Origin: Flavobacterium azooxidireducens
GTDB lineage: Bacteria > Bacteroidota > Bacteroidia > Flavobacteriales > Flavobacteriaceae
DNA length: 64,000 nt
Assembly: GCF_023195775.1 (NCBI RefSeq)
Contig: NZ_CP096205.1
Span: forward strand, 868,001 to 932,000
Reading direction: 5' to 3'
Shown here: in pieces, positions 35,624 to 44,646 of the stretch
Layout: each line of letters opens with the position of its first letter
Numbering within the stretch: position 1 is the first letter of the stretch
Position numbers and translations under genes: made by a program
The notes under the pieces: generated by a model
What the model was told of the DNA's origin: nothing
Databases searched by the model: none
Seen by the model: only the letters and a program-made list of their open reading frames with translations

Positions 35624-36742
35624 ATGTCTGAATCTACAAGAGAAATTAAAAATTACCGCGGATTAAAATGCTTAAACTGCAACCATCCGCTAGACATTTC
35701 AGATAAATTTTGTCCCAATTGCGGGCAAAAAAACACCACCAAAAGACTAAGTCTAAAAGACTTTGTAGATGAGTTTTTGGCTAATTTCTATGCATACGAT
35801 TCTAAAGTTAGAAACACAATAATCAAACTTTTTACCAAACCGGGAAAAGCTGCAAAAGAATTTATTGATGGTAAAAGACAAACGTATGCCAATCCGTTTC
35901 GCTTTTATTTAAGTGTTTCCTTAATATATTTTATTTTTAGTGGATTAGTGACCAAATTTAACGATGAAACAATTGTTGATTTGGAGCAAACTACCATCAA
36001 AAAAAGCGAAGAAAAAAATCAAGAAAAAGATTCAACAAAAACAACTAACGATCAACTCGATTTAAACGACCCGAATTCTCCCGTTCAAATCAACCTCGGA
36101 AATGTTGAAATAAAAAAAGACACAGTAAAAAAACAAAAATTTTACACCGAAAAACAAATTGCCGATTTTGGTTTTTTAAAGAGAACGTCTCGAAAAGTTC
36201 AAACATATGCCAATTTTTTTGACCATTCTAAAACAACCTATCCGCCTAAAATTCTCGATTCATTAAAACATGAAAAATCGAAATGGAATTTATATTTACT
36301 CAAAAAAACGTATCAATTTAAAAAATTGGATGAAGAGGATAATTATGGTAAAAACGGTTTTGAGCTATTTTTTGACTATTTGTTAGAAAAAATGCCTTTT
36401 ATTTTATTTATCTCTTTACCCTTTTTAACAATTGTTTTTGCTGTTTTGTATTATAGAAAAAAACTATCCTATGCAGAACACATGGTATTTGTTTTCAATT
36501 TTATGAGTTTCATGTTTTTACTCATATTTACAAAGGAGATTATCGGTCTAATTACAGGTTTAGACTTAGGTTGGATATTTCTAATCATAACGCCCATTTA
36601 TTTCTACAAATCTTTAAGAAATTTTTATCAACAAAGTAGGTGGAAAACAATTTTAAAATTTGTAATTTTGAACTTTCTATTACCAACAACTGCTTCATTT
36701 GTAGCACTTTTGGTTTTACTTATAGGATTTTTGTTGTATTAA
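35624..36742 (+). CDS. DUF3667 membrane protein with N-terminal zinc ribbon (second copy)
   Basis: 372 residues. Zinc ribbon CLNCNHPLDISDKFCPNCGQKN, then RLSLKDFVDEFLANFYAYDSKVRNTIIKLFTKPGKAAKEFIDGKRQTYANPFRFYL, a lysine-rich charged insert (about 125-250) and C-terminal transmembrane helices. It is larger than the family member at 21269 because of the insert. Function unknown. It is tightly linked to the T9SS plug gene and to apaG (2-bp gap). Confidence 0.85.
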   Translation: MSESTREIKNYRGLKCLNCNHPLDISDKFCPNCGQKNTTKRLSLKDFVDEFLANFYAYDSKVRNTIIKLFTKPGKAAKEFIDGKRQTYANPFRFYLSVSLIYFIFSGLVTKFNDETIVDLEQTTIKKSEEKNQEKDSTKTTNDQLDLNDPNSPVQINLGNVEIKKDTVKKQKFYTEKQIADFGFLKRTSRKVQTYANFFDHSKTTYPPKILDSLKHEKSKWNLYLLKKTYQFKKLDEEDNYGKNGFELFFDYLLEKMPFILFISLPFLTIVFAVLYYRKKLSYAEHMVFVFNFMSFMFLLIFTKEIIGLITGLDLGWIFLIITPIYFYKSLRNFYQQSRWKTILKFVILNFLLPTTASFVALLVLLIGFLLY

Positions 36743-36744
36743 TC

Positions 36745-37131
36745 ATGGTTTCACAAATTACAAGAGGCATAAAAATTTCAGTTACTACTAGTTTTGAAGG
36801 AACTTACTTCAAGAACTACAAGCTTCATTTTGCCTTTAGTTACCACATTACCATCGAAAACCACAGCAAAGATTCCGTGCAATTGATGTCGCGTCATTGG
36901 GAAATTTTCGACTCACTAAACCACAACGAAATCGTTGATGGCGAAGGCGTTATAGGAAAAAAACCCGTTCTAAAACCCGGCGAAAGTCACACCTATAGTT
37001 CAGGTTGTTTATTGTCATCGCCTTTCGGTGCAATGCGAGGTCATTTTAATATGATTAATTTCACGTCAACCCGCAATTTCAGAGTGATTGTGCCTACTTT
37101 CAAGTTAGGAGCTCCATTTGCTTTAAATTAA
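36745..37131 (+). CDS. apaG: ApaG-family protein
   Basis: 128 residues from ATG 36745, which begins MVSQITRGIKISVTTSFEGTY, the usual ApaG N-terminus. Body: FAFSYHITIENHSKDSVQLMSRHWEIFDS, KPVLKPGESHTYSSGCLLSSPFGAMRGHF. Single fibronectin-like domain implicated in cation efflux in enterobacteria; its role here is unknown. An earlier in-frame ATG (36640) lies inside the DUF3667 gene and is rejected. Confidence 0.92.
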   Translation: MVSQITRGIKISVTTSFEGTYFKNYKLHFAFSYHITIENHSKDSVQLMSRHWEIFDSLNHNEIVDGEGVIGKKPVLKPGESHTYSSGCLLSSPFGAMRGHFNMINFTSTRNFRVIVPTFKLGAPFALN

Positions 37132-37137
37132 TTTTCA

Positions 37138-37281
37138 GAAGCTATTCCCGCTATCCGCTACAAGCTTTTGCTCTAAAACCTTTTTTTCAAAGGTCCGGCA
37201 GTAGCTCCCAAGGTCGCTCTGCCAAACCAAGAAAAAATAGGTTTTCTTCACAAAAGGCTTTCCACTTCTATCGGGGCTAGG
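37138..37281 (-). repeat. Structured intergenic repeat, copy B
   Basis: On the minus strand opens CTAGCCCCGATAGAAGTGGA and closes AGCGGATAGCGGGAATAGCT. Same order of blocks as copy A at 19568-19722, including an internal TTTTCTTGGT. Confidence 0.65.
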
Positions 37282-37343
37282 CGAGAGTGCTAACAATTCC
37301 CTAAAATACAAACACAGTTATCAAAAATTCAAAAAAACCTTTG

Positions 37344-37351
37344 TACTTTTG
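37344..37351 (+). promoter_or_regulatory. Predicted pruA -7 element
   Basis: TACTTTTG, exact TAnnTTTG, 72 bp before the pruA ATG; no clear -33 TTG. Confidence 0.5.
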
Positions 37352-37423
37352 TGTTCCATTACATAATTCACACAGAAAGAATTATATAATTACCAAAATG
37401 TCTAATAATCAAACAACACACTT

Positions 37424-39049
37424 ATGTTAAAAGGATTTTTTCACGTACCCAAAGCCATTAACGAACCCGTAAAATCATACGCTCCCAACAGTCCTGAAAA
37501 AGCAGCTGTTTTAATGGCTTACAAAGAAATGTGGAACAGCAAAATCGATGTACCATTATATATAGGTAGCGAAGAAATTCGCACCAAAAATACGCGTAAC
37601 ATGACGGCTCCACACGATCACAAACACATCGTAGGAACCTATCATTTAGCCGAAAAAAGTCACGTAGAAAAAGCAATCACAAACGCATTAGAATCAAGAA
37701 AAGCTTGGGCAGCTATGCCGTGGGAACAACGTGCCGCTATTTTCTTAAAAGCTGCCGAATTGATTGCCGGACCGTATCGTGCCAAAATCAATGCCGCCAC
37801 AATGATCGCTCAGTCCAAAACCATTCACCAAGCTGAAATCGACGCTTCGTGTGAATTAATTGATTTTTTGCGATACAATGTCGAATTCATGACACAAATT
37901 TATAACGATCAACCCGCTTCCGATTCTTCAGTTTGGAATCGCGTAGAATACCGTCCGTTAGAAGGATTTGTGTATGCTATTACGCCATTTAACTTTACAG
38001 CTATTGCCGCCAATCTTCCTGCCAGTGCTGCCATGATGGGCAACGTTGTGATTTGGAAACCAAGTGATAGTCAAGTATTTTCAGCAAAAATAATTATCGA
38101 TGTTTTCAAAGAAGCCGGTGTTCCGGATGGTGTTATCAACGTTGTTTTTGGAGATGCTGTGATGATTTCAGATACTATTTTTGATCACGCCGATTTTGCC
38201 GGAGTTCATTACACCGGTTCAACCTTCGTGTTTAAAGAAATTTGGAAAAAAATCGGAACCAACATTCACAAATACAAAACTTATCCAAGAATCGTTGGCG
38301 AAACAGGCGGAAAAGATTTCGTTGTCGCTCATCCAAGTGCGAATGTAAAACAAGTAGCTACCGGATTAATTCGTGGTGCGTTTGAATTTCAAGGACAAAA
38401 ATGTTCAGCAGCTTCCAGAGCCTACATTCCAAAAAGTATGTGGCCGGCAGTTGAAGCCGAATTAAAATCGGAAATGGCAACCATCAAAATGGGTTCACCG
38501 GAAGATTTTTCAAATTTCTTCACCGCTGTAATTCACGAAGGTTCATTTGATAAATTAGCTAAATTCATCGATCAAGCTAAAAAAGACAAAGATGCCGAAG
38601 TAATCATCGGTGGAAATTATGATAAATCAGTTGGTTATTTTATCGAACCTACGGTTATCTTAACCACCAATCCAAAATATGCCACAATGGAAACCGAATT
38701 ATTCGGACCGGTTTTAACCATTTATGTTTATGACGATAATAAATGGAAAGAAACACTGAAGTTAATTGATGAAACTTCAGAATATGCCTTAACCGGAGCT
38801 GTTTTCAGTCAAGATCGTTATGCTATTACCGAAGCAACACAAGCTTTAGAAAATTGTGCCGGAAACTTCTACGTGAACGACAAACCAACCGGAGCCGTTG
38901 TTGGAATGCAACCTTTTGGAGGGGCAAGAGCTTCCGGAACAAACGACAAAGCAGGTTCTGCACAGAACTTATTACGTTGGGTTTCGCCAAGAACAATCAA
39001 AGAAACGTTTGTTACACCTGAAAATTACCGTTATCCATTCTTGGGTTAA
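37424..39049 (+). CDS. pruA: L-glutamate gamma-semialdehyde dehydrogenase (delta-1-pyrroline-5-carboxylate dehydrogenase)
   Basis: 541 residues; second step of proline breakdown to glutamate, NAD+-dependent. Signatures: FVYAITPFNFTAIAANLPA, VIWKPSD, VGETGGKDF (catalytic Glu), FEFQGQKCSAASRAY (catalytic Cys), GNFYVNDKPTGAVVGMQPFGGARASGTNDKAG. Full length for the monofunctional enzyme. It has its own promoter and terminator; no proline dehydrogenase gene is adjacent. Confidence 0.96.
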   Translation: MLKGFFHVPKAINEPVKSYAPNSPEKAAVLMAYKEMWNSKIDVPLYIGSEEIRTKNTRNMTAPHDHKHIVGTYHLAEKSHVEKAITNALESRKAWAAMPWEQRAAIFLKAAELIAGPYRAKINAATMIAQSKTIHQAEIDASCELIDFLRYNVEFMTQIYNDQPASDSSVWNRVEYRPLEGFVYAITPFNFTAIAANLPASAAMMGNVVIWKPSDSQVFSAKIIIDVFKEAGVPDGVINVVFGDAVMISDTIFDHADFAGVHYTGSTFVFKEIWKKIGTNIHKYKTYPRIVGETGGKDFVVAHPSANVKQVATGLIRGAFEFQGQKCSAASRAYIPKSMWPAVEAELKSEMATIKMGSPEDFSNFFTAVIHEGSFDKLAKFIDQAKKDKDAEVIIGGNYDKSVGYFIEPTVILTTNPKYATMETELFGPVLTIYVYDDNKWKETLKLIDETSEYALTGAVFSQDRYAITEATQALENCAGNFYVNDKPTGAVVGMQPFGGARASGTNDKAGSAQNLLRWVSPRTIKETFVTPENYRYPFLG

Positions 39050-39071
39050 TTAAGTATAAATCAAAAAATTT

Positions 39072-39106
39072 AAAAGTCCGAATGTTAATTATTCGGACTT
39101 TTTTTT
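39072..39106 (+). terminator. Terminator of pruA
   Basis: 12-bp perfect stem AAAAGTCCGAAT / ATTCGGACTTTT, loop of 7, followed by a T-run. Confidence 0.9.
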
Positions 39107-39154
39107 ATATTTGATAGAAATAAACCTATTAACTTCAAAAATCATCTCTCGCTA

Positions 39155-41428
39155 ATGAAAACAAAAATTACGATTTTCGCTTTATTTTCAATTTTATTTT
39201 CTTTTGCTCAAAAAGGAGAATATGATTTATTGAAAGAACATACACAAACTAAGATTTTGTACGATCAAGTTTTCGATATTTCTAAAATCACCAAAACCAA
39301 AAAGGATGAAATTTCTGCGATGTACTTCAGACAAGTTTATCACGAAATTCAACGAGCTGATTATTTACAGCGATTGCCAAAATATGAAATTCTGAAAAAA
39401 GAAGCAGATGATGCTTTTTTTACTAAACAAATTCCACTTTCTATTTTAATTTCCGAAGTGGAAACCATCAAAACAGAAGCTTTAGAAAACAATACTATTT
39501 CAAAAAATAACAATCAATTTGTTTTGAATAATCCATCAGCCGATGCTTTTCAAAACCACGAAATTGCATTGATGGCTCCGTTGGTTTCCAGATCAAAAAA
39601 TAAAACAGTTGAATTTATTCTGAAAGACAAAAATATTTTCAACACAACTTCCAAAAATATTCAAGCTATTTATATCAGTTTTATCGACGAAAGTCTTTGG
39701 CAGACAGTTATCATTAATCAACCAATTCATGTGGATTTTGGAACTTCCGGTAAAAAATCAATTTCATTTAAAATTGAATTCACCAACGGAGAAAGTAAAA
39801 TCATCAAATCAACTTTCGAAATTCAAGGAAGTTCAACCATTGCCAATCGCAACGGAAATGAAATTTTAGCAGAAACAATTACCGCATCAATTCCGTATCA
39901 AGGTTACGGCGAAAGTGCGGCTTATTTAGGTCAAGGCGAATATGAAATTTACCTAGATAATGTTGATCAAGTTTTAGATAAACCCATTTTTCTAATTGAT
40001 GGTTTTGATCCGGGCGACACGAGAAACACAGAATTAATTTACTCTTTATTGAATTATGGCGGAACAGATCAAAACTTAGCCGATATTGTTCGCAACGAAG
40101 GTTTTGACATCGTTGTACTAAACTTTCCGCAATATTCTCCCGCAGACGGAATTGTGATTGATGGTGGTGCCGATTTTATTCAACGAAACGCAATGATTTT
40201 AGTAGAACTTATCAATCAAATTAATGCTCAAAAAGTTGGAACAGAAAAAAATGTCGTGATCGGACCAAGTATGGGCGGACTCATCTCGCGTTATGCCTTG
40301 CGATATATGGAACAAAACGATATGGAACACGATACTCGTTTGTATATTTCATTTGATTCGCCGCATTTAGGTGCTAATGTACCCATTGGGTTTCAACATC
40401 TTTTTAATTATATGGCAAACGGTCCGTTGGGAGATGTAACGCTTCAAGAAATTGTGAATAGTGTGTTGTCAAGTCCGGCAGCCAAACAAATGTTACTCGA
40501 TCATTACACCGGCCATTTGCAAACCGGAAGTGCAACCGAGTTTGATAATGCCACTCAATTACCAACCGGAGCTCCGAATTTTAGAACAGCTTTTCAAAAT
40601 GAATTAAACACAATGGGTTTCCCAACAGAAACAAGAAATGTTGCCATTAGCAACGGAAGCGGAAGCGGAACCATGACCGGAACCCCGGGAATGTTTGTAT
40701 TAAACGATTATATTGTGAATGCAACTGACACGCAAAGAGCAAGATTTGATGTGCGTTTTACACCACCGGCAGGCGTTTCAAATCAATTGGTAAGCCGATT
40801 TAGAGGACAACAATTTGTATTTATTTGGTTAACGATATTTTCAAGTCAGGCGAATGCAACCTCTCCGGCAACATCTTCCGGATTAGATTCTGCTCCGGGC
40901 GGAATGTTTAATGTCGCTGATTTTGCTGAAGCCGGAAGTGGAAATCCAACTTTAGATGCCTTTTTAGACAATTTGGCTATCGATCGTTTTTGTTTTATTC
41001 CAACGTTGAGTTCGTTGGCAATTTCTAATCCAAATTGGTATGCAAATGTGACTGATGCCTCAATTACACCTTTTGCCGCTACTTTTGTACCAACAGAAAA
41101 TGAAGATCACGTGACGTTATCCGCCGGAAATGTAGAATTTGCTTTAGAGGAAATTTTAAACGAACCTTTATCTGTTGAACAACCTATTTTATCTGAAACG
41201 TTTTTAATCAAAAACCCAATTAAAAATACGATTGAAATGTATAGTTCTAGCTTACTTTCAAACGTAACTATCTCGATTGTTGATGCTTCGGGGAAAAAAG
41301 TTTTCTCTCAAAATAACATTTCAATTGAAGGAAATCATCAATTGGATGTCAATTTATCGAACGGATTTTACTTGATTAAAATTGAGTCTGCTGAAAGAAA
41401 TTTTGTGCAGAAGTTGATTAAAAATTAA
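39155..41428 (+). CDS. Secreted alpha/beta hydrolase with T9SS type A sorting domain
   Basis: 757 residues. Signal peptide (KTKITIFALFSILFSFAQ), an N-terminal accessory region, then an alpha/beta-hydrolase core: PIFLIDGFDPGDTRN and the nucleophile elbow IGPSMGGLISRYALRYM (Ser372), lipase/esterase type. The C-terminus (LIKNPIKNTIEMYSSS...VTISIVDASGKKVFS...LSNGFYLIKI) is a type A sorting domain, so the enzyme is predicted to be exported by T9SS. The natural ester substrate is unknown. Confidence 0.88.
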   Translation: MKTKITIFALFSILFSFAQKGEYDLLKEHTQTKILYDQVFDISKITKTKKDEISAMYFRQVYHEIQRADYLQRLPKYEILKKEADDAFFTKQIPLSILISEVETIKTEALENNTISKNNNQFVLNNPSADAFQNHEIALMAPLVSRSKNKTVEFILKDKNIFNTTSKNIQAIYISFIDESLWQTVIINQPIHVDFGTSGKKSISFKIEFTNGESKIIKSTFEIQGSSTIANRNGNEILAETITASIPYQGYGESAAYLGQGEYEIYLDNVDQVLDKPIFLIDGFDPGDTRNTELIYSLLNYGGTDQNLADIVRNEGFDIVVLNFPQYSPADGIVIDGGADFIQRNAMILVELINQINAQKVGTEKNVVIGPSMGGLISRYALRYMEQNDMEHDTRLYISFDSPHLGANVPIGFQHLFNYMANGPLGDVTLQEIVNSVLSSPAAKQMLLDHYTGHLQTGSATEFDNATQLPTGAPNFRTAFQNELNTMGFPTETRNVAISNGSGSGTMTGTPGMFVLNDYIVNATDTQRARFDVRFTPPAGVSNQLVSRFRGQQFVFIWLTIFSSQANATSPATSSGLDSAPGGMFNVADFAEAGSGNPTLDAFLDNLAIDRFCFIPTLSSLAISNPNWYANVTDASITPFAATFVPTENEDHVTLSAGNVEFALEEILNEPLSVEQPILSETFLIKNPIKNTIEMYSSSLLSNVTISIVDASGKKVFSQNNISIEGNHQLDVNLSNGFYLIKIESAERNFVQKLIKN

Positions 41429-41470
41429 TTTTTATGATTATATTTCTTTAAAACAGAAATAGACTCCGTC

Positions 41471-41482
41471 GTGTCATTTCGA
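41471..41482. repeat. Left piece of a REP palindrome split by the IS110 element
   Basis: GTGTCATTTCGA; joined to 42685-42701 it restores a 29-bp arm that is the exact complement of 42718-42746. Confidence 0.7.
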
Positions 41483-41485
41483 TTT

Positions 41486-42460
41486 CTATGATAAAACCAA
41501 ATTTTTTTGATAAGGAATTTGGTTTTTAATTACTGCAAAAACCCGATGTATTATTTTGTTTCTAACTGCATTTCTAACGCTCATTTTATTTTTACCTTCT
41601 TCTACTTTTCGAAGATAATAATTTCTTAAGTCATTATCATTCCTAATAGCACTCATCGCTCCTAGATGCAAGACACTTTTAACTGTTTTATCAGCAAGCC
41701 TTGACACTCCGGATCTTCGCTTTATTGATGTGCCTGACTGAAAATCAAAAGGAACAACTCCGCTATAACAGGCCATTTTCCTTGGATCTGTTATAGTTGT
41801 AAACCCTTCCGTTTTTGCCAAAATAATCCACGAGAGCACTTTACCTACACCAGGAACAGACTTCATCAATTGATAATTATTTTTTAAATCTGATTCACTA
41901 GAGATAACTTCTTCTATACTTTTTTCTATGTTTTTAATTTGAATATCAATACTCTTAACAAGTTGCAAATTTAATTTCAGCAATTCCTTGTCCATATTAA
42001 TTCCTTTCATCAGTTTGTAGTCATCCTGCTGGCTCGTCAATTGTTTTCTCATTTTTATTCTTGCTGCTCTTTCTGTAAGCAGTACTTTAATTTTTCTGAT
42101 TGTCAAGGATGAAGGTTTCCATTGTGTAATTTCTTGATGGTTCTTCTCGATAAAATTACAAATTCGAAGTGCATCAACCTTGTCATTTTTTCCTCTTGTA
42201 AGGCCCATACTCTTCTTTAAGTGTAAGGGTGATATGATATAAACTTTAAAGTTGTGAGATTCCAAGACCTGCAACAAATTCCAATTATATTTACCCGTAT
42301 TTTCCATAGCTACAATAGGATAGCTAGTAGAATAAATTTTAAAAAAACGCTTAATACTCTGTACTTTGTTTTCAATAGTAAAATAGGAAACTTTTTCATC
42401 TTTGATACAAATGTCTAAAGTCTTCTTACTGATGTCAATGCCAATAATAATGTTTTTCAT
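41486..42460 (-). CDS. IS110-family transposase (DEDD recombinase)
   Basis: 324 residues from ATG 42460. RuvC-like N-terminal domain: IIGIDISKKTLDI (Asp9), AMENTGKYNW (Glu53), RGKNDKVDALRI (Asp93, Asp96). C-terminal Tnp domain: helix-hairpin-helix SVPGVGKVLSWIILA and the serine motif FDFQSGTSIKRRSGVS (Ser242). Both active-site halves are intact, so the element could be mobile. In this family the recombinase is guided by an RNA from the non-coding end. An ATG 45 bp upstream is also in frame. Confidence 0.93.
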   Translation of the reverse strand: MKNIIIGIDISKKTLDICIKDEKVSYFTIENKVQSIKRFFKIYSTSYPIVAMENTGKYNWNLLQVLESHNFKVYIISPLHLKKSMGLTRGKNDKVDALRICNFIEKNHQEITQWKPSSLTIRKIKVLLTERAARIKMRKQLTSQQDDYKLMKGINMDKELLKLNLQLVKSIDIQIKNIEKSIEEVISSESDLKNNYQLMKSVPGVGKVLSWIILAKTEGFTTITDPRKMACYSGVVPFDFQSGTSIKRRSGVSRLADKTVKSVLHLGAMSAIRNDNDLRNYYLRKVEEGKNKMSVRNAVRNKIIHRVFAVIKNQIPYQKNLVLS

Positions 42461-42682
42461 AACTTTGCTTTTAACGTTAAACAAGTGATTTGAGAAATTC
42501 ATCATAAGCTCAACTCCTTAATAATGGGTCTGGTTCCCTAATTTCTATTTGAGTCTTTGATGAAAAGGGAAGCTAAAGTCTTAATCGAAATATGAGTAAT
42601 TAACTCTGACGCAGGAATAGTGTACTTTTGCTTCCTTTCTCAATCATAAATTTATTGATTTTTTCTAAAAACAAATCTAAAG
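42461..42682 (-). ncRNA. Putative bridge RNA region of the IS110 element
   Basis: 222 bp of non-coding DNA upstream of the transposase, where IS110-group elements encode the bridge (seek) RNA. It contains, on the transposase strand, ATTTCGA (42585-42591), a 7-nt match to the target flank GTCATTTCGA and a candidate target guide. Exact RNA ends and folding cannot be fixed by eye. Confidence 0.5.
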
Positions 42683-42746
42683 GACGAAGGAGAAATCACA
42701 TAAAGTAGGTAAACGATATGTGATTTCTCCTTCGTCGAAATGACAC
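42683..42746. repeat. REP palindrome at the right border of the IS110 element
   Basis: GACGAAGGAGAAATCACAT (42683-42701) and its complement at 42718-42736, 16-nt loop; the right arm continues CGAAATGACAC to 42746, matching the piece left of the element. Confidence 0.85.
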
Positions 42747-42772
42747 AAAAAGGCGAAGTATTTAAATGGTTT

Positions 42773-43402
42773 TTACACTTTAAACTTCAACGGCAAATGC
42801 ACCACTTTCTTCGTTTCAAAAAACTCTTCCGAAAAATAATCGGCTAAATTAAATTCCGTTGCTTTTGGAAAATCTTTCAATTCTTCTGTTAAATCGCCAC
42901 CTTTTAAATACAAAATACCATTTTTAAGTTCGTGGTTGTTTTGTTTTTTAATTTTGTCTTTTATCCAAGAAACAAAATCCGGCATATTTGTGACTGCTCT
43001 ACTAACGATAAAATCAAAATCACCTTTGACATTTTCGGCACGCAATTGTTCTGCTTTTACATTCTTTAAACCTAACGCAGTAGCCACTTCATTAACCACT
43101 TTTATTTTTTTGGCAATTACATCAATCAAATAAAAACGAGTTTCCGGAAACAAAATCGCTAACGGAATTCCGGGAAAACCACCGCCGGTTCCCACATCCA
43201 AAACAGTCGATTTCGGTTGAAATTCCATCACTTTGGCAATTCCTAATGAATGTAAAACGTGTTTCACATACAATTCATCAATATCCTTTCGGGAAATTAC
43301 GTTGATTTTGGCATTCCATTCGGGATACAATTCGCCTAATTTTTGAAACTGAACAACCTGATTTTCAGTAATGTTAGGAAAATACTTCAAAATTTCTTCC
43401 AT
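42773..43402 (-). CDS. rsmG: 16S rRNA (guanine527-N7)-methyltransferase
   Basis: 209 residues. GidB/RsmG signatures: NAKINVISRKDIDELYVKHVLHSL, VLDVGTGGGFPGIPLAI (SAM-binding loop), VKAEQLRAENV and FIVSRAVTNMPDFVSWI. Normal length. Cytoplasmic; modifies G527 of 16S rRNA. It stands alone, ending near the REP and IS110 region. Confidence 0.95.
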   Translation of the reverse strand: MEEILKYFPNITENQVVQFQKLGELYPEWNAKINVISRKDIDELYVKHVLHSLGIAKVMEFQPKSTVLDVGTGGGFPGIPLAILFPETRFYLIDVIAKKIKVVNEVATALGLKNVKAEQLRAENVKGDFDFIVSRAVTNMPDFVSWIKDKIKKQNNHELKNGILYLKGGDLTEELKDFPKATEFNLADYFSEEFFETKKVVHLPLKFKV

Positions 43403-43483
43403 ATTGTGCTATTTTTAACAAAAGTAAACATTTTGGTGTTGAAATTTTATTGTTTGTTCAACGTTATGATTTATATTAATACT

Positions 43484-43491
43484 TACCTTTG
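43484..43491 (+). promoter_or_regulatory. Predicted desaturase promoter -7 element
   Basis: TACCTTTG, exact TAnnTTTG, 17 bp before the ATG; no good -33 TTG. Confidence 0.55.
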
Positions 43492-43508
43492 AAAAAATTT
43501 TTAATTAC

Positions 43509-44603
43509 ATGAATACCACAATTCCAACATTCTCTAAAGACGACAATCTAAAGTTTTTTAGAACGCTTAATAGTCGAGTGAACAACTACTTCAAAGAAAA
43601 TAACATACAAAAAACCGGAAATTGGAAACTTCACTTGAAAACAATCGTGATGTTTACTATCTTTTTAACTCCTTACTTCTTCCTTTTGGCTATGGATATG
43701 CCATTTTGGACGTATCTATTACTTAACGTCGTAATTGGTGTTGGAATGGCTGGCGTTGGAATGAACGTAATGCACGATGGAAATCACGGTTCGTATTCTA
43801 ACAAACCTTGGTTGAACAAAATTATGGGTGGAAGCATTTATATTCTAGCCGGAAATGTGTACAATTGGCAAGTACAACACAATGTTTTACATCATACTTA
43901 TACCAATATAGTTGGTCACGACGAAGATTTAGATGCTGGTAGAGTTATCCGTTTTTCAAAACAATCAGAATGGAGATATTTTCATAAATTTCAACATTAT
44001 TACTCTGTTTTCTTATATGGTTTGTTGACATTCAATTGGGCAATCACTACCGATTTCAAACAAATGAGAGCCTATTTAAAACGTAAATTATCATATGGTG
44101 AACCTAAAAGTCCTAAAATTCTTTGGACAACATTAATCATTACTAAAGTAATTTATTTCTCAATTTGGTTAGTATTACCAATGGTTATGGGAATCACTTG
44201 GTGGAAAGTTATTCTTGGTTTTGCAGTAATGCATTATACAGCCGGTTTAATTTTAAGCATCGTTTTCCAATTAGCTCACGTTGTTGATGAAACCACAAAT
44301 CCGGTTCCAAACGAAGTTGGTGAAATCGAAAATACCTGGGCAATTCACCAATTGTTCACGACTGCCAATTTTGCTCCTAAAAACTGGATAGTAAACTGGT
44401 ACACCGGTGGTTTAAATCACCAAATCGAACACCATATTTTCCCTCATATCAGTCACGTTCACTACGGTAAAATTGCTGATATTGTGAGAGAAACTGCCAA
44501 AGAATGTGATCTGCCTTATCACGAATTCAAAACGATGAGAGCTGCAGTTATCGCTCACTTCAAACATTTGAAAGAGTTGGGTCAAGAACCTCAAATGGCA
44601 TAA
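43509..44603 (+). CDS. Membrane fatty acid (acyl-CoA/acyl-lipid) desaturase
   Basis: 364 residues. The three His boxes of the di-iron desaturases are present: HDGNH (89-93), HNVLHH (124-129) and HQIEHH near 305, with two pairs of membrane helices. The third box with Gln (QIEHH) is typical of front-end or lipid desaturases without a fused cytochrome b5. It introduces double bonds in membrane fatty acids; the position cannot be told from sequence. Confidence 0.9.
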   Translation: MNTTIPTFSKDDNLKFFRTLNSRVNNYFKENNIQKTGNWKLHLKTIVMFTIFLTPYFFLLAMDMPFWTYLLLNVVIGVGMAGVGMNVMHDGNHGSYSNKPWLNKIMGGSIYILAGNVYNWQVQHNVLHHTYTNIVGHDEDLDAGRVIRFSKQSEWRYFHKFQHYYSVFLYGLLTFNWAITTDFKQMRAYLKRKLSYGEPKSPKILWTTLIITKVIYFSIWLVLPMVMGITWWKVILGFAVMHYTAGLILSIVFQLAHVVDETTNPVPNEVGEIENTWAIHQLFTTANFAPKNWIVNWYTGGLNHQIEHHIFPHISHVHYGKIADIVRETAKECDLPYHEFKTMRAAVIAHFKHLKELGQEPQMA

Positions 44604-44646
44604 GTAGATTACTTTTTAAAATTTAAACACACAAAACACAACTACA

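Larger units (their letters stand above)
41483..42682 (-). mobile_element. IS110-family insertion sequence
   Basis: About 1200 bp. Borders were set by reconstructing the interrupted palindrome: a 2-bp GA (TC in transposase orientation) is present at both junctions (41481-41482 and 42683-42684), like the core dinucleotide of this family. No terminal inverted repeats were found, also normal for IS110. It carries one transposase gene and a 222-bp non-coding end upstream of it; the other end has only a few bases outside the gene. Confidence 0.8.
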
